A stretch of DNA of 64,000 nt from Roseovarius litorisediminis (GTDB taxonomy: Bacteria > Pseudomonadota > Alphaproteobacteria > Rhodobacterales > Rhodobacteraceae): the NCBI RefSeq assembly GCF_900172295.1, contig NZ_FWFL01000005.1, positions 1 through 64,000 on the forward strand. Reading direction: 5' to 3'. Positions 35,788 to 46,889 of this stretch are shown here, piece after piece. The position numbers and the translations under genes are program-made. A model generated the notes under the pieces. It had not been told where the DNA came from, did no database searches, and was given only the letters and a program-made list of their open reading frames with translations. Position 1 is the first letter of the stretch. Every line of letters starts with the position of its first letter.

Positions 35788-38484
35788 TCAGGCAAGCCGT
35801 CCGTGGCAATGTTTGAATTTCTTGCCAGACCCACAAGGGCACGTCTCATTCCGTCCAGGATTACCCCATGTTGACGGGTCGGATTCGTCAAAGCCGGAAA
35901 CTGCGTTTTCTGGGGTCTCTGCTGGCACCGACGGGGTTGCGGCCTGCTCCATCGCGGCCCGCTGTTGTGCAATCTGATCCACCATCAATTGCTGTTCTTC
36001 CTCCGTCATCGGGCGAATCTGAGACAGCTTTTGTGTCACGTCGTGGCGCAAGCTATCGAGCATCGACTCAAAAAGCTGAAATGCTTCGGTCTTATACTCA
36101 TTCAGAGGATCACGTTGTGCATAACCCCTAAAGCCAACCACGCTGCGCAGATGCTCCAAAGTCAAAAGATGTTCGCGCCACTTGTTGTCGATCGTCTGCA
36201 GCAACATCTGCTTTTCGATCTTACGCATGTTCTCTGACCCGAACTGCTTGGTCTTCTGTTCCATAAGTTCGTCAGCAGCTTTTTCAATCCGTTCGGCGAT
36301 CTCTTCGTCATCAACGCCCTCTTCACCCGCCCACGCAATAACCGGCAAATCCATATTGAGCTGTTCAATCACTGCTGCATACAGGCCTTCGGTATCCCAC
36401 TGATCAGCATAGGTTTTAGGAGGCATAAAGGTGTCGACAAGATCGTCGATCACCTCATTGCGCATATCCTGCACGATCTCGGAAAGATCATCAGCTTTCA
36501 TGATATCCAGCCGCTGCTTGAATATCACCTTGCGCTGCTCATTCATCACGTCATCGAACTTCAACAACTGTTTGCGGACATCAAAGTTATGACCTTCAAC
36601 TTTGGCCTGGGCACGCTCCAGCGATTTGTTCACCCAAGGGTGAATAATTGCCTCGCCTTCCTTCATACCAAGCGTAGACAAAACCTTTTCAAGTCGCTCC
36701 GACCCAAAAATGCGCATCAGGTCATCATCAAGGCTCAGGAAAAACGATGACCGGCCAGGATCCCCTTGTCGGCCAGATCGGCCGCGCAGCTGGTTGTCGA
36801 TCCGGCGACTTTCATGTCTTTCCGTCGCCAAAACATATAGCCCCCCCGCTTCAAGCACCTTTTTCTTTTCATCTGCGTGCTCGGCTTCAATTCGGTTGCG
36901 GATCGCTTCAGGGTCAGCCTCTGGGTCAGCGTCAAGTGCTTCAAGCACCTTCATTTCGACATTACCACCTAACTGAATGTCTGTACCGCGCCCAGCCATG
37001 TTAGTAGCAATTGTCACCGCGCCAAATTTACCGGCATCAGCAATAATTTGCGCTTCTTTCTCGTGCTGGCGCGCATTCAAAACATTGTGTTTTATATTCG
37101 CTTTGGTCAGGTGTTCGCTTAGTTTTTCCGATTTCTCGATCGAGGTCGTGCCAACAAGAATTGGCTGTCCCTTTTTGTACGCTTCTTGAATCGACTCGAT
37201 GACCGCTTTGATTTTGTCATTCGCATCGCGATAAACGGCGTCGTCATCGTCAACTCGTGCAATCGGTTGGTTTGTGGGCACTTCGACCACACCCAAACCA
37301 TAGATCTCGGCGAATTCCTCGGCTTCGGTCACAGCGGTGCCCGTCATCCCCGACAAACGATTGTATAACCTGAAGTAGTTCTGGAATGTTACCTGTGCCA
37401 GCGTGACGTTCTCGGCTTGGATACTACAGCCTTCCTTGGCTTCAATCGCCTGATGCAATCCGTCCGACAAGCGCCGACCAGCCATCATTCGCCCTGTAAA
37501 TTCATCAATCAGAACAACCTGGTTATCGCGTACAATATATTCTTTATCCTTGTGAAACAACTTATGAGCCCTGAGGCCCTGGTTTACATGGTGAACGATC
37601 GTGGAACTTTCCGGATCATAAAGCGATTGCCCTTCCTCCAGCAAACCACGTGCATGCAGCAGGTTTTCCAGAAATTCATTACCTTCGTCCGTAAAGGTCA
37701 CGTTCCTGGTCTTTTCATCCAATGCGTAATGCTCTTCGGACAGTTCAGGGATTAGTTTATCAATCGTAATATAAAGCTCGCTTCGGTCTTGTGCCGGGCC
37801 CGAGATGATCAAAGGGGTTCGCGCTTCATCGATCAGAATACTATCGACCTCGTCAACAACAGCAAAGTTGTGCCCACGCTGATACATGTCTTCCAGTGAC
37901 GACTTCATATTGTCGCGCAGATAGTCAAACCCAAGTTCATTGTTTGTGGCGTAGGTTATATCGGCTGCATAGGCACCCTGCTTTTCACTATCCGGCTGTT
38001 GCGGATAGACAACCCCAGTCGTCATCCCCAACGCGGCATAAACCTTGCCCATCCACTCCGCGTCGCGCTTGGCCAGATAGTCATTGACCGTAACGATGTG
38101 CACACCCTTCCCCGACAACGCATTCAGATAGGAGGGAAACGTAGCAACCAGCGTTTTACCTTCGCCGGTTTTCATCTCGGCGATATTGCCTTGGTGCAGG
38201 AAAATTCCGCCCATCAACTGTACATCAAAAGCACGCAAGCCCAACGCCCTGCGCGCCGCTTCGCGGCAATTGGCAAATGCTTCGGGCAATAAATCATCCA
38301 AGCTTTCGCCTTCTGCAATGCGCTGCCTGAACTCTTCGGTTTTTTCCTTCAGTCCTTCGTCGCTTAGTGCTTCAAACTCTGGCTCCAGCAAGTTGATCTT
38401 TTCGACCAGCGGACGGGTTGCCTTGATCTTGCGGTCATTAGGCGTACCAAAGATTTTTTTGGCGACTGTTCCGATACCCAGCAT
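35788..38484 (-). CDS. secA: Protein translocase ATPase SecA
   Basis: 898 residues, full length. Walker A region [14 protein letters not shown] near 105-118, DEAD-like [18 protein letters not shown], second nucleotide-binding fold with [14 protein letters not shown], helical scaffold and wing, and a C-terminal zinc SEC-C motif [14 protein letters not shown] that binds SecB and lipids. Drives Sec-dependent export of the many signal-peptide proteins in this window. Divergent from the parvulin gene (190-base gap). Confidence 0.98.
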   Translation of the reverse strand: MLGIGTVAKKIFGTPNDRKIKATRPLVEKINLLEPEFEALSDEGLKEKTEEFRQRIAEGESLDDLLPEAFANCREAARRALGLRAFDVQLMGGIFLHQGNIAEMKTGEGKTLVATFPSYLNALSGKGVHIVTVNDYLAKRDAEWMGKVYAALGMTTGVVYPQQPDSEKQGAYAADITYATNNELGFDYLRDNMKSSLEDMYQRGHNFAVVDEVDSILIDEARTPLIISGPAQDRSELYITIDKLIPELSEEHYALDEKTRNVTFTDEGNEFLENLLHARGLLEEGQSLYDPESSTIVHHVNQGLRAHKLFHKDKEYIVRDNQVVLIDEFTGRMMAGRRLSDGLHQAIEAKEGCSIQAENVTLAQVTFQNYFRLYNRLSGMTGTAVTEAEEFAEIYGLGVVEVPTNQPIARVDDDDAVYRDANDKIKAVIESIQEAYKKGQPILVGTTSIEKSEKLSEHLTKANIKHNVLNARQHEKEAQIIADAGKFGAVTIATNMAGRGTDIQLGGNVEMKVLEALDADPEADPEAIRNRIEAEHADEKKKVLEAGGLYVLATERHESRRIDNQLRGRSGRQGDPGRSSFFLSLDDDLMRIFGSERLEKVLSTLGMKEGEAIIHPWVNKSLERAQAKVEGHNFDVRKQLLKFDDVMNEQRKVIFKQRLDIMKADDLSEIVQDMRNEVIDDLVDTFMPPKTYADQWDTEGLYAAVIEQLNMDLPVIAWAGEEGVDDEEIAERIEKAADELMEQKTKQFGSENMRKIEKQMLLQTIDNKWREHLLTLEHLRSVVGFRGYAQRDPLNEYKTEAFQLFESMLDSLRHDVTQKLSQIRPMTEEEQQLMVDQIAQQRAAMEQAATPSVPAETPENAVSGFDESDPSTWGNPGRNETCPCGSGKKFKHCHGRLA

Positions 38485-38674
38485 ATTTTATCCGTTCCGG
38501 TCTTTTGATATTTTGCGACTTGTCTAGTTCTTGCCCTGCCATAGCCGTCGCCGTACAACGTTCGTCAGATAGCAGGATTGCCTTTATCTTAAGGCGATGT
38601 AAGGGGCTGTTGTTAGACTGTCAACGTTACGCAACCGCACATAGCAGCGGGCGGCCATCTCAAAGGAAACTACT

Positions 38675-39532
38675 ATGTCCATATGCACCAAAATCCTGCC
38701 CATTTTAGCACTGTCGGTGTCGCTTCTATCTGGCCATACAGCAAGATCCGAAGACGCTCTCAACCCTGGCAGGATTTTAGCAACTGTGAACGGTGTTGAA
38801 ATTACCTTGGGCCACATGCTGGCTTTGCGCGCAGGCCTGCCGGAACAATACTCGGAGGTTTCGCCCGAAGTTCTTTTTAAGGGTATTCTTGACCAGCTTG
38901 TACAGCAAACCCTGTTAATGCAGTCAATCAAAGACAAGCCGTCTTTACGCACAACCCTGCTTATAGAAAACGAGCGCCGCGCGATCATTGCAAGCGAAGC
39001 AATCGACAAGGCAATGGGGCCTCCTTTGGAGGAATCTGCACTTAAGGCCGCGTATGACGCGAAATACTCTGGGCCATCTACCGAAACTGAATACAGGGCC
39101 GCCCACATACTTGTCGAATCCGAGGAAGAAGCAAAAGCGCTGGAATTGGAGTTACAAGACGGCGCTGATTTCGCGGACCTTGCAAAGAAACATTCCGTTG
39201 GCCCTTCCGGCCCGGCAGGTGGCGCGCTTGGCTGGTTTGGGGCTGGTGTGATGGTAGAGCCATTTTTCGAAGCGGTCGTTTCTCTTGAGCCTGGTCAGGT
39301 TTCATCCCCGGTTCAGACTCAATTTGGCTGGCACGTGATCAAACTGGAAGAAACACGTATAAAAGAGCACCCTGCATTTAAAGACGTTCGCGACAATCTG
39401 GAAAACGAGTTGCGCCAGTCTTCATTTGACAACCTAATAAAAAAACTAGAGTCAGCAGCCAAGATTGAACGCATTAACCCCGAAGACTTTGATCCTACTA
39501 TCGTTAATAGGACAGACCTGCTGGAGAAATAA
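38675..39532 (+). CDS. Periplasmic parvulin-type peptidyl-prolyl isomerase
   Basis: 285 residues, signal peptide 1-25. Residues about 30-130 are SurA/PpiD-like chaperone helices; 140-235 are the PpiC rotamase domain (RAAHILVESEEEAKAL start, GALGWFGAGVMVEPFFEAV core, QTQFGWHVIKLEE end). Speeds prolyl isomerisation in folding outer-membrane and periplasmic proteins. Divergent from secA, a sensible pairing in export. argJ starts 2 bases after its stop. Confidence 0.93.
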   Translation: MSICTKILPILALSVSLLSGHTARSEDALNPGRILATVNGVEITLGHMLALRAGLPEQYSEVSPEVLFKGILDQLVQQTLLMQSIKDKPSLRTTLLIENERRAIIASEAIDKAMGPPLEESALKAAYDAKYSGPSTETEYRAAHILVESEEEAKALELELQDGADFADLAKKHSVGPSGPAGGALGWFGAGVMVEPFFEAVVSLEPGQVSSPVQTQFGWHVIKLEETRIKEHPAFKDVRDNLENELRQSSFDNLIKKLESAAKIERINPEDFDPTIVNRTDLLEK

Positions 39533-39534
39533 AA

Positions 39535-40764
39535 ATGGGCGCTCCCATACCCTTGTCCCCCCTTGCCCCAAAATCGTTTCCCAAACTTCCGGTCATTGGC
39601 GGCGTCAGCTTTGCCACTGCTCAAGCCGGGGTGCGCTACCAGGGCCGCACAGATGTGATGCTGGTGCAGCTTGCATCGGGAACGTCCATTGCAGGGGCCT
39701 TCACCCGATCGGCCACCAGGTCTGCTGCGGTTCTGGATTGCCAGGCCAAGATTGGCGGTGACAGCGAAGAGCCCGCTGCAATCATCGTCAATTCAGGTAA
39801 TGCCAACGCTTTTACCGGGCGCAATGGCGCCGACGCCACACATGCCGTTACATCGGCTGTCGCCAAAACTCTGGGGATACCCGAAACGCGCGTGTTCTCT
39901 TCGTCCACCGGCGTGATTGGCGAGCCTCTTCCGCATGATCGCATCACCGCCAAACTCGAGGAACTGGCTGGAAACCTGTCGTCCGATTCAATTGAGGCTG
40001 CAGCACAGGCCATCATGACCACCGATACATTCCCCAAGGGGTCTGGAACCACGGTCACGATGGATGGCCAAGCGGTTCACATAGCTGGCATTGCCAAAGG
40101 CTCGGGCATGATTGCGCCGGACATGGCGACGATGCTGGTTTACATTTTCACCGACGCCGTCGTGGAGCGCTCGGTGCTACAATCCATGGTCTCAGCGCTT
40201 AATCAGTCAACATTCAACTGCATCACAGTTGACAGCGACACGTCTACCTCTGACACGCTTTTGGTTGCCGCAACCGCAGCATCGGGCATCCGAATTACCG
40301 AAAACAGCATCGGTTTCATGGAAGGGCTTCGGCGGGTCATGCTTGACCTTGCACATCAGGTCGTGCGTGACGGCGAAGGCGCCACCAAATTTGTAGAAGT
40401 ATCTGTTTCAGGCGCTGCAAGTGACGATGAGGCAAAGACCCACGCCATGGCCATCGCAAATTCACCCTTGGTAAAAACGGCCCTCGCGGGTGAAGACCCA
40501 AATTGGGGGCGGATTGTCATGGCTATCGGCAAATCCGGCGCCCGCGCAGATCGTGACTCTATTTCCATCAGATTTGGTGACATTCTTGTCGCCAAGGAAG
40601 GCTGGGTAAACCCGGAATACAGTGAAGAAAAAGCCGCTGCCTACATGAAAAATCAAGAGCTGGAAATTCATGTAGATCTCGGGCTTGGCGGTGGTACGGC
40701 TGTTGTCTGGACCTGTGACCTTACCCATGGTTACATCGATATCAACGCCGACTACCGATCATGA
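39535..40764 (+). CDS. argJ: Bifunctional ornithine acetyltransferase / glutamate N-acetyltransferase
   Basis: 409 residues. Self-cleaving enzyme: KGSGMIAPDMATML holds the cleavage site, between Ala198 and the nucleophile Thr199, giving alpha and beta chains. NSGNANAFTG near 86-95 and the C-terminal ADYRS end are typical. Recycles acetyl groups between N-acetylornithine and glutamate in arginine synthesis; argG is at the end of this window. Overlaps mutT by ATGA. Confidence 0.97.
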   Translation: MGAPIPLSPLAPKSFPKLPVIGGVSFATAQAGVRYQGRTDVMLVQLASGTSIAGAFTRSATRSAAVLDCQAKIGGDSEEPAAIIVNSGNANAFTGRNGADATHAVTSAVAKTLGIPETRVFSSSTGVIGEPLPHDRITAKLEELAGNLSSDSIEAAAQAIMTTDTFPKGSGTTVTMDGQAVHIAGIAKGSGMIAPDMATMLVYIFTDAVVERSVLQSMVSALNQSTFNCITVDSDTSTSDTLLVAATAASGIRITENSIGFMEGLRRVMLDLAHQVVRDGEGATKFVEVSVSGAASDDEAKTHAMAIANSPLVKTALAGEDPNWGRIVMAIGKSGARADRDSISIRFGDILVAKEGWVNPEYSEEKAAAYMKNQELEIHVDLGLGGGTAVVWTCDLTHGYIDINADYRS

Positions 40765-41159
40765 AAACGCTTCTTGTCTCTGCTGTAGCGCTTGTTGATG
40801 TTGATGGGCGCATCTTGCTGAGCCAAAGGCCGGAAGGCAAATCAATGGCGGGACTTTGGGAGTTTCCCGGCGGTAAGGTAGAACGGGGTGAAACACCCGA
40901 GATTGCATTAATTCGAGAACTGGAAGAAGAGCTTGGCATCAACACATGGACCAGCTGTTTGGCCCCGCTGACATTTGCCAGTCACAACTACGGGGATTTC
41001 CATCTTTTAATGCCACTCTTCGTCTGCCGGAAGTGGCAGGGTGTGCCAACTGGTAAAGAAGGGCAAACGCTTAAATGGGTAAGAAGCAAAGACCTGAAAT
41101 CTTATCCGATGCCTCCTGCAGACGTTCCGCTCATTCCAATCCTTCGCGACTGGATATAA
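40761..41159 (+). CDS. mutT: 8-oxo-dGTP pyrophosphatase MutT
   Basis: 132 residues, single Nudix domain. Nudix box GGKVERGETPEIALIRELEE at 37-56 followed by Glu-Leu-Gly-Ile; the N-terminal VALVDVDGRILLSQRPEGK is typical of MutT. Hydrolyses 8-oxo-dGTP to avoid A:T to C:G errors. Co-translated with argJ (ATGA) and closed by a terminator beginning at its stop codon. Confidence 0.92.
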   Translation: MKTLLVSAVALVDVDGRILLSQRPEGKSMAGLWEFPGGKVERGETPEIALIRELEEELGINTWTSCLAPLTFASHNYGDFHLLMPLFVCRKWQGVPTGKEGQTLKWVRSKDLKSYPMPPADVPLIPILRDWI

Positions 41160-41187
41160 TAGCAGGCCGCATAAGCTGCTAGTTTTT
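41160..41187 (+). terminator. Intrinsic terminator after mutT
   Basis: TAGCAG (41160-41165), ten-base loop, CTGCTA (41176-41181), then GTTTTTAA. Short stem but good U-run, directly at the mutT stop. Confidence 0.65.
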
Positions 41188-41288
41188 AACAGCCTTCAAA
41201 ACCAAAGCCTCAGTACTTCCTTGATCCGGCAAACGGGCACGATTTGGGCTGAAATCCGAATATACGTAAATCCGCGCTTCATGCGGAC

Positions 41289-41318
41289 AAAAAAAGGGCA
41301 GCAAAAGCTGCCCTTTTT
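41289..41318 (-). terminator. Intrinsic terminator of the rimP-infB operon, bidirectional form
   Basis: GGGCAGC (41296-41302), AAAA loop, GCTGCCC (41307-41313), flanked by seven A on the left and TTTTT on the right, so it can end transcription both ways. Its distance of about 20 bases from the infB stop makes it the infB terminator. The stretch 41190-41288 between it and the mutT terminator holds nothing I recognise. Confidence 0.92.
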
Positions 41319-41338
41319 CGCATTAAAAATGCCTGAGG

Positions 41339-43834
41339 TTACTCAAGTGTGCGGGTAAACTCTTCGCGCTCAAAGATTTCGATTACATCGCCAGGGCGAA
41401 TGTCATCGTAGTTTTCGAACGCCATCCCACATTCCTGACCTGATTGCACCTCGGCTACTTCGTCTTTGAAACGCTTGAGCGTTTTGAGCGTACCTTCGTG
41501 GATAACAACATCGTCGCGAAGCAGGCGCACACCGGCCGACCGGCGCGCTACACCCTCGGTCACCAGACAGCCGGCAACCTTGCCAACTCCCGTCACCTTG
41601 AACACTTCCTTGATTTTCGCGTACCCAATAAAGTTTTCACGAATTTCAGCGCCCAACAGACCGCTTGCCGCCGCTTTCACGTCGTCTACTAGATCGTAGA
41701 TGACCGAATAATAGCGGATTTCCACGCCTTTCTGGTTGGCGCTGTTGCGTGCCGGGGCATTGGCTCGCACGTTAAAGCCAAAGACAGGTGCACCCGAGGC
41801 TTCGGCAAGGCCGATATCGGATTCAGTGATGGCACCAACACCCGAATGCAGCACGCGCACGCGAACCTCGTCGTTGCCAATCTTTTCCATCGCCTGCACA
41901 ATCGCTTCTGCCGAGCCCTGCACATCGGTCTTCACTACGATCGGCATCTCGGCGATGCTTTCATTTTCCTTGGCTTGCGCCAAAAGCTGCTCAAGCGAGG
42001 TACCTGCCCCGGCGGCAGCACGTTTTTCCTTCGCAGCGCTCTCGCGATAGTCAGCAATCTCACGGGCTTGTGCCTCGGTGTCGACCACGTTCAGAACGTC
42101 GCCCGCCTCGGGCGTGCCATTCAACCCCAAAACCTCAACTGGTACCGATGGGCCGGCTTCGGACACGCGCTCGCCCCGGTCGTTGATCAAAGCGCGCACC
42201 TTACCGAATTGTTCGCCGACGACAAAAATATCACCCTGGCGCAGCGTACCCTTCTGAACCAGTACCGTGGCCACAGGCCCACGCCCTACATCCAGCTGTG
42301 CTTCAATCACCGCCCCTTGGGCCGACCGATTCGGGTTTGCTTTCAGCTCAAGGATCTCAGCCTGAAGCGCAATCGCCTCCAGCAGTTCATCCAAGCCCTG
42401 ACCGGTAGCGGCCGACACTTCAACGTCCTGCACTTCACCGGACATCGCCTCGACAATCACCTCGTGGCGCAGGAGATCCGAACGCACCTTGTCGGGGTCA
42501 GCCGCAGGCAGATCGACCTTGTTGATCGCCACGATCATCGGCACTTTAGCGGCCTTTGCGTGGTTGATCGCCTCAATGGTCTGAGGCATGACAGCGTCGT
42601 CTGCGGCAACAACCAGAACCACGATATCTGTGACTTGCGCACCACGTGCCCGCATGCTGGTAAAGGCCGCGTGGCCGGGTGTGTCAAGAAACGTCAATAG
42701 CTGACCGTTGTCGGTCGTCACCTGATAGGCGCCGATATGCTGGGTGATCCCGCCAGCCTCACCCGCTACTACCTTGGCATTACGAATGGCGTCCAGCAGC
42801 GAAGTCTTGCCGTGGTCAACATGGCCCATGATGGTGATCACCGGCGGGCGTGGAATCAAGTCTTCGGGCAAATCGTCAATCTGGTCGATTACATCCTCTA
42901 CATCGGCATCCGACACCCGCACGACGCGATGGCCAAATTCCTCGATGATCAACTCGGCCGTATCGGCGTCAATCGATTCGTTTTGTGTAACCATCATTCC
43001 GTTATTCATCATCGCCTTGACGACATCGCCAACACGTTCAGCCATACGGTTGGCCAACTCTGAAACTACAATAGTTTCAGGAAGTTGTACGTCGCGCACA
43101 ATCTTCTCACGCTCAACATTGCCACCCATGGCCTTTTGCCGGGCGCGCTCTTGCTTGCGTTTCATCGCCGCCATTGATTTCTGACGGCCACCTTCGCCAC
43201 CCGACAGGGCCTGATTCAGGGTCAATTTGCCCGCGCGACGACCATCGTCACCGCCACGGCCCTTGTTGCGGCGCGGCGGCGCCTGATCGCGTTCTTTTTC
43301 CTGTTTGCGAGGCACCGGAGCCGTTTTGGTAGGTGCTGCACGTACAGGCGCCTCATCATCAGGTTGGGCCGCAGCCACTGCAGCCTTCTTGGCGGCCTCT
43401 TCGGTTTCACGTTTGAGACGCTCTTCGTCATCAGCCTTGGCCTTGGCACGTTCTTCTGCTTCGCGCTGCTCGCGCTCTTTGGCCTCGGCTTCTTCACGGC
43501 GTCGCTGACGTTCTGCCTCGCGTTCTTTTTCGGCAGCTGCGCGTTCGGCTGCATCTTCGGTTTCCCGTGCCTTTGCCGCTTGCAGCGCCTTCATCCGGCG
43601 CTCCATCTCCGCGTCTGAAATCCCTGCGGGCCGCTTCGAGGGGTCCCCCAATGGTTTGCTTTTGCCAGCGGAACCAGCCGCAGCGTTCGCCCCGGTCACC
43701 GGTTTGACGACGCGTTTGCGCTTGGTTTCCACCACGACGTTCTTGGTCCGGCCATGGCTGAAGCTCTGCTTCACGTTCCCCGCCCGGGGACCGCCACGCA
43801 CACCCAATGTTTTCTTTCCGTCGTTGTCGCTCAT
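41339..43834 (-). CDS. infB: Translation initiation factor IF-2
   Basis: 831 residues. Long, highly charged N-terminal region (about 1-250, Lys/Arg/Glu-rich, coiled-coil-like), IF2_N domain, then the GTPase with [20 protein letters not shown] (G1), DTPGHAAF (G3) and [10 protein letters not shown] (G4), then two beta-barrels and the C-terminal fMet-tRNA-binding domain. Places initiator tRNA on the 30S subunit. Its ATG overlaps the ylxR stop (ATGA); last gene of the operon. Confidence 0.98.
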   Translation of the reverse strand: MSDNDGKKTLGVRGGPRAGNVKQSFSHGRTKNVVVETKRKRVVKPVTGANAAAGSAGKSKPLGDPSKRPAGISDAEMERRMKALQAAKARETEDAAERAAAEKEREAERQRRREEAEAKEREQREAEERAKAKADDEERLKRETEEAAKKAAVAAAQPDDEAPVRAAPTKTAPVPRKQEKERDQAPPRRNKGRGGDDGRRAGKLTLNQALSGGEGGRQKSMAAMKRKQERARQKAMGGNVEREKIVRDVQLPETIVVSELANRMAERVGDVVKAMMNNGMMVTQNESIDADTAELIIEEFGHRVVRVSDADVEDVIDQIDDLPEDLIPRPPVITIMGHVDHGKTSLLDAIRNAKVVAGEAGGITQHIGAYQVTTDNGQLLTFLDTPGHAAFTSMRARGAQVTDIVVLVVAADDAVMPQTIEAINHAKAAKVPMIVAINKVDLPAADPDKVRSDLLRHEVIVEAMSGEVQDVEVSAATGQGLDELLEAIALQAEILELKANPNRSAQGAVIEAQLDVGRGPVATVLVQKGTLRQGDIFVVGEQFGKVRALINDRGERVSEAGPSVPVEVLGLNGTPEAGDVLNVVDTEAQAREIADYRESAAKEKRAAAGAGTSLEQLLAQAKENESIAEMPIVVKTDVQGSAEAIVQAMEKIGNDEVRVRVLHSGVGAITESDIGLAEASGAPVFGFNVRANAPARNSANQKGVEIRYYSVIYDLVDDVKAAASGLLGAEIRENFIGYAKIKEVFKVTGVGKVAGCLVTEGVARRSAGVRLLRDDVVIHEGTLKTLKRFKDEVAEVQSGQECGMAFENYDDIRPGDVIEIFEREEFTRTLE

Positions 43835-44463
43835 CTGGTTCTACTTTCCTTTCCGGTGGGCTTGCCACCGTCCGAAACGCGCAGGCCTTTCAGCCTTGCC
43901 GCTTCCTCTACAACACGTTGCGACAAACCTCCAGCACCCAGTGCCGCATGTATCGTGGTTTGTCGCCCAAAGGCCTGACCCAGCTCGTCCGCTGTCAGCC
44001 AACCTATAAAAGAGCCGCCATACGGCGTGCTCAGCTTTGATTTTCCGCGCTCCGAGCCATCGCTGGCCTGGATAAGGACCTCGGCCTGATCTTTAGCCAG
44101 CCAGTCCTTGACCTTTTCATACCCCGACACGGCGCCGCCACCCTTGCGCGCCAAGCTGATCAGGTTCACCACGCGGTGTGCCAACTGCGCCTCGACCACA
44201 TCGGTCAGGTTATCGGGCACCTTAACCGGCTGCCTGGAGGCGCGCGCGAAAAGGCCCTTTGCTACCGCCTTGTCCAGCGCCGCACGATCTGCGGCCACCC
44301 AGATGCCCCGCCCCGGCAGCTTTTCCATAACGTCTGGCGCCAGCTGCCCTTCAGGGCCGATAACAAAGCGGATCAACCCATGCTTTGGCTGCACCTCGCC
44401 CGTGGCAATGCACTTGCGTTCGGGACCTTCACTTTGGTCTTTGGGTTGCCCGCTGCGCCCCAT
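43831..44463 (-). CDS. YlxR (DUF448) domain fused to an L7Ae-like domain
   Basis: 210 residues. N-terminal YlxR domain (about 15-100) has [20 protein letters not shown] and [19 protein letters not shown], with the GRG motif of the family; the C-terminal part (about 105-200) fits the L7Ae/L30e-type RNA-binding fold ([18 protein letters not shown]). YlxR binds RNA and may act in ribosome or RNase P control. The two domains are separate genes ylxR and ylxQ in Firmicutes; the fusion is normal in alphaproteobacteria. Confidence 0.92.
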   Translation of the reverse strand: MGRSGQPKDQSEGPERKCIATGEVQPKHGLIRFVIGPEGQLAPDVMEKLPGRGIWVAADRAALDKAVAKGLFARASRQPVKVPDNLTDVVEAQLAHRVVNLISLARKGGGAVSGYEKVKDWLAKDQAEVLIQASDGSERGKSKLSTPYGGSFIGWLTADELGQAFGRQTTIHAALGAGGLSQRVVEEAARLKGLRVSDGGKPTGKESRTR

Positions 44464-44487
44464 CAGGTGTCTCTGAGACCTGATAAA

Positions 44488-46101
44488 TCAGGCCTCTGCC
44501 TCCTGTACGTCGCCTACGGTTTCTTCTTCGTCAGACTCAAGATCGGCGGGATCGACCCAGCCCAGCATGATCCGGGCAGTCATGACCATATTCTGCGCTT
44601 CCTCAAGCGAGACACCAAAAGGTTCCAAAACGCCGTCATCCTTGATCCGCTCCCCGTCGACTGTTGTCCAGCCGCCAGCCAGTTCCCAGTCGGCGCAGGT
44701 GGCGAAATCTTCCAGCGATTTCACATCGTCTTCGGCCAGTGCCTGTACCATTTGGGGTGTCAGGCCTTCGAATTCAATAAGGCTTTCTTCGACACCCAAT
44801 TCGCGGGCACGATCCAGCGCCGCCTTAGCCTTCGCTTCCAGCACATCACGGGCACGCGCCTGCAATTCCTTGGCAGTGTCTTCGTCCACCCCGTCAATCA
44901 CCAGTAGTTCGTCCAGCTCGACATAGGCGACCTCTTCAAGGTTGGTAAAGCCTTCAGATACCAGCAACTGAGCAAAGAATTCGTCCAGATCCAAGGTATC
45001 CATGAAAAGCTTAGTACGCTCTTCGAACTCCTTCTGACGGCGCTCGCTATCCTCGGCTTCGGTCATGATGTCGATGTCCAGACCGGTCAGCTGACTGGCC
45101 AGACGTACGTTCTGACCACGGCGGCCAATGGCCAGGCTCAACTGATCCTCGGGCACAACCACCTCAATACGCTCGGCCTCTTCATCCAGAACCACCTTGG
45201 AAACCTCAGCAGGCTGCAGCGCATTCACCAGGAATGTCGGTTGATCTTCGTTCCACGGGATGATGTCGATCTTTTCGCCCTGCAGCTCGTTCACCACGGC
45301 CTGGACCCTGCTACCGCGCATACCCACGCAAGCACCTACCGGATCAATCGAACTGTCATATGAAATCACTGCGATCTTTGCACGGCTACCCGGGTCACGG
45401 GCCACGGCTTTGATTTCGATGATACCATCATAGATTTCCGGCACTTCCATCTTGAAAAGCTCTGCCATGAATTCGGGCGCGGTACGGCTCAGGAAAATCT
45501 GAGGCCCGCGGGCCTCACGGCGCACGTCCTTGATATAGCAGCGGATCCGATCATTCGGGCGATACGATTCGCGGCCGATTTTTTCGTTTCGACGCAAAAT
45601 TGCCTCGCCCCTACCCACATCCACGATAACGTTGCCGTACTCTTCGCGCTTGACCTGACCGTTAATGATCGTGCCGGCACGATCCTTGAATTCCTCATAC
45701 TGACGATCCCGCTCTGCTTCGCGTACCTTCTGCAGGATCACCTGCTTGGCGGATTGCGCTGCGATCCGGCCCATTTCAACCGGCGGCACTTCTTCCACAA
45801 AGGTGTCACCCACCTTGGGATCTTCCATGTACTGCTTGGCCTGCTCAACGGTGAATTCGGCCTGGTAATTTTCAAGCTCTTCATCCTCGACCACGGTACG
45901 CACGCGGGTGAACGTCGCCTTGCCGGTTTTCCTGTCGATACTGACACGGATATCCATCTCGCTGCCGTACCGGCTTTTGGCCGCACGGGCGAGGGATTCT
46001 TCCATCGCTTCGACAACCAGACCGGGGTCGATCATCTTTTCGCGGGCCACGGCCTCGGCGGTTTGCAGCAGTTCAAGCTGGTTGGCGGATGTGATTGCCA
46101 T
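44488..46101 (-). CDS. nusA: Transcription elongation/termination factor NusA
   Basis: 537 residues: N-terminal RNA-polymerase-binding domain (1-125), S1 domain (about 135-200), two KH domains (about 205-345, with GACVGMRGSRVQAVVNEL and IGRRGQNVRLASQL), then C-terminal helix-hairpin-helix repeats and an acidic tail (Glu-rich). Binds nascent RNA and stimulates pausing, intrinsic termination and antitermination. Its presence in this operon makes the leader terminator before rimP interesting. Confidence 0.97.
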   Translation of the reverse strand: MAITSANQLELLQTAEAVAREKMIDPGLVVEAMEESLARAAKSRYGSEMDIRVSIDRKTGKATFTRVRTVVEDEELENYQAEFTVEQAKQYMEDPKVGDTFVEEVPPVEMGRIAAQSAKQVILQKVREAERDRQYEEFKDRAGTIINGQVKREEYGNVIVDVGRGEAILRRNEKIGRESYRPNDRIRCYIKDVRREARGPQIFLSRTAPEFMAELFKMEVPEIYDGIIEIKAVARDPGSRAKIAVISYDSSIDPVGACVGMRGSRVQAVVNELQGEKIDIIPWNEDQPTFLVNALQPAEVSKVVLDEEAERIEVVVPEDQLSLAIGRRGQNVRLASQLTGLDIDIMTEAEDSERRQKEFEERTKLFMDTLDLDEFFAQLLVSEGFTNLEEVAYVELDELLVIDGVDEDTAKELQARARDVLEAKAKAALDRARELGVEESLIEFEGLTPQMVQALAEDDVKSLEDFATCADWELAGGWTTVDGERIKDDGVLEPFGVSLEEAQNMVMTARIMLGWVDPADLESDEEETVGDVQEAEA

Positions 46102-46106
46102 TGTCT

Positions 46107-46682
46107 TCAGTCCTCCTCAGAACCGGAATCGGTCTCTATATCGTCAAATTCGTCTTCATTGATCGTGCCCGCCGCCTTGCGCTGACGCAGCATTTCTTTG
46201 ATCAGATCATCGGTCAGTACAAGTTTGGCGTCGACCAGCCAGTCAAATTCCAACCCAATCGTGCCTTCTTCGACATTGATCAGCACCTCGGTGCCTTCAA
46301 CGCCCGCCAACGTGCCCTTGAATCGCCTGCGTCCATCTATCAGCTCACTGGTTTCCAGCTTGGCCTCATAACCTTCAAACGCCTCAAAATCTTTCAGGCG
46401 GGTCAACGGCCGGTCTATCCCGGGGGATGAAACTTCAAGAGTGTAGGCATCAAGAATAGGATCTTCGACATCAAGTACGGCACTGATCGCATTTGAAATC
46501 GCAGCGCAATCATCCACCTCAATCCCGCCTTCGGGCCGCTCGGCCATGATTTGCAGTGTTTCAGTCTTGCCACTCATCAGACGCACGCGCACCAGCTCAA
46601 ACCCCATATCCTCGATAACGGGGGTGATGATCTCGGCCATCCGGCGATCAATCGCTGCTTTTGCAATCAGGTCGTTGGTCAT
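46107..46682 (-). CDS. rimP: Ribosome maturation factor RimP
   Basis: 191 residues from ATG 46682; a GTG at 46694 is in frame but sits in the terminator tail. Two-domain RimP: N-terminal part (about 10-90) with [10 protein letters not shown] and [16 protein letters not shown], the conserved [12 protein letters not shown] at about 88-99, and an SH3-like C-terminal domain plus a 40-residue acidic tail longer than in E. coli. Needed for 30S maturation. First gene of rimP-nusA-ylxR-infB; the start is 12 bases past a leader hairpin. Confidence 0.94.
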   Translation of the reverse strand: MTNDLIAKAAIDRRMAEIITPVIEDMGFELVRVRLMSGKTETLQIMAERPEGGIEVDDCAAISNAISAVLDVEDPILDAYTLEVSSPGIDRPLTRLKDFEAFEGYEAKLETSELIDGRRRFKGTLAGVEGTEVLINVEEGTIGLEFDWLVDAKLVLTDDLIKEMLRQRKAAGTINEDEFDDIETDSGSEED

Positions 46683-46693
46683 ATTTCCAAGCA

Positions 46694-46717
46694 CAAAAAA
46701 ACGGGCGCGCGGCCCGT
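46694..46717 (-). terminator. Leader terminator (probable attenuator) just before rimP
   Basis: On the minus strand ACGGGC (46717-46712), loop, GCCCGT (46706-46701) and a run of seven T ending at 46695. It lies inside the predicted transcript, 12 bases before the rimP ATG and about 50 bases after the predicted start. This placement is that of an attenuator, not the end of an upstream gene, since no gene lies between it and the promoter. Confidence 0.75.
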
Positions 46718-46771
46718 TGAACTATCCGGTGGAGCCTTCGGTGTGGACCCGTAAGCGCCGCTGTTGAGATG

Positions 46772-46800
46772 CATATACGCTTTGCAATCCGAGTCTGCAA
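46772..46800 (-). promoter_or_regulatory. Sigma-70-type promoter of rimP-nusA-infB
   Basis: Minus strand TTGCAG (46800-46795), 17-base spacer, TATATG (46777-46772). Both hexamers are close to consensus with ideal spacing. Predicted transcript start near 46765, giving a leader of about 83 bases that contains the hairpin at 46701-46717. Confidence 0.65.
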
Positions 46801-46865
46801 GGACATTGAACATATGACGCATCAAAGCGCCTATGATGCCTATCACTACATTCAAAATAACGGAG

Positions 46866-46889
46866 TTTTCTGAATGTCAGTTCAGAAAA
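46866..46889. repeat. Perfect 9-base inverted repeat, possible operator
   Basis: TTTTCTGAA (46866-46874), six-base spacer, TTCAGAAAA (46881-46889). Dyad symmetry with a 15-base centre-to-centre distance suits a dimeric regulator. It overlaps the start of the small ORF at 46874 and lies 66 bases upstream of the rimP -35. Confidence 0.55.

Noticed and set aside
46679..46774. 31-codon frame whose stop overlaps the rimP start (ATGA)
   Set aside because: Its ATG is part of the predicted -10 hexamer TATATG, so the transcript from that promoter would begin after it; no ribosome site.
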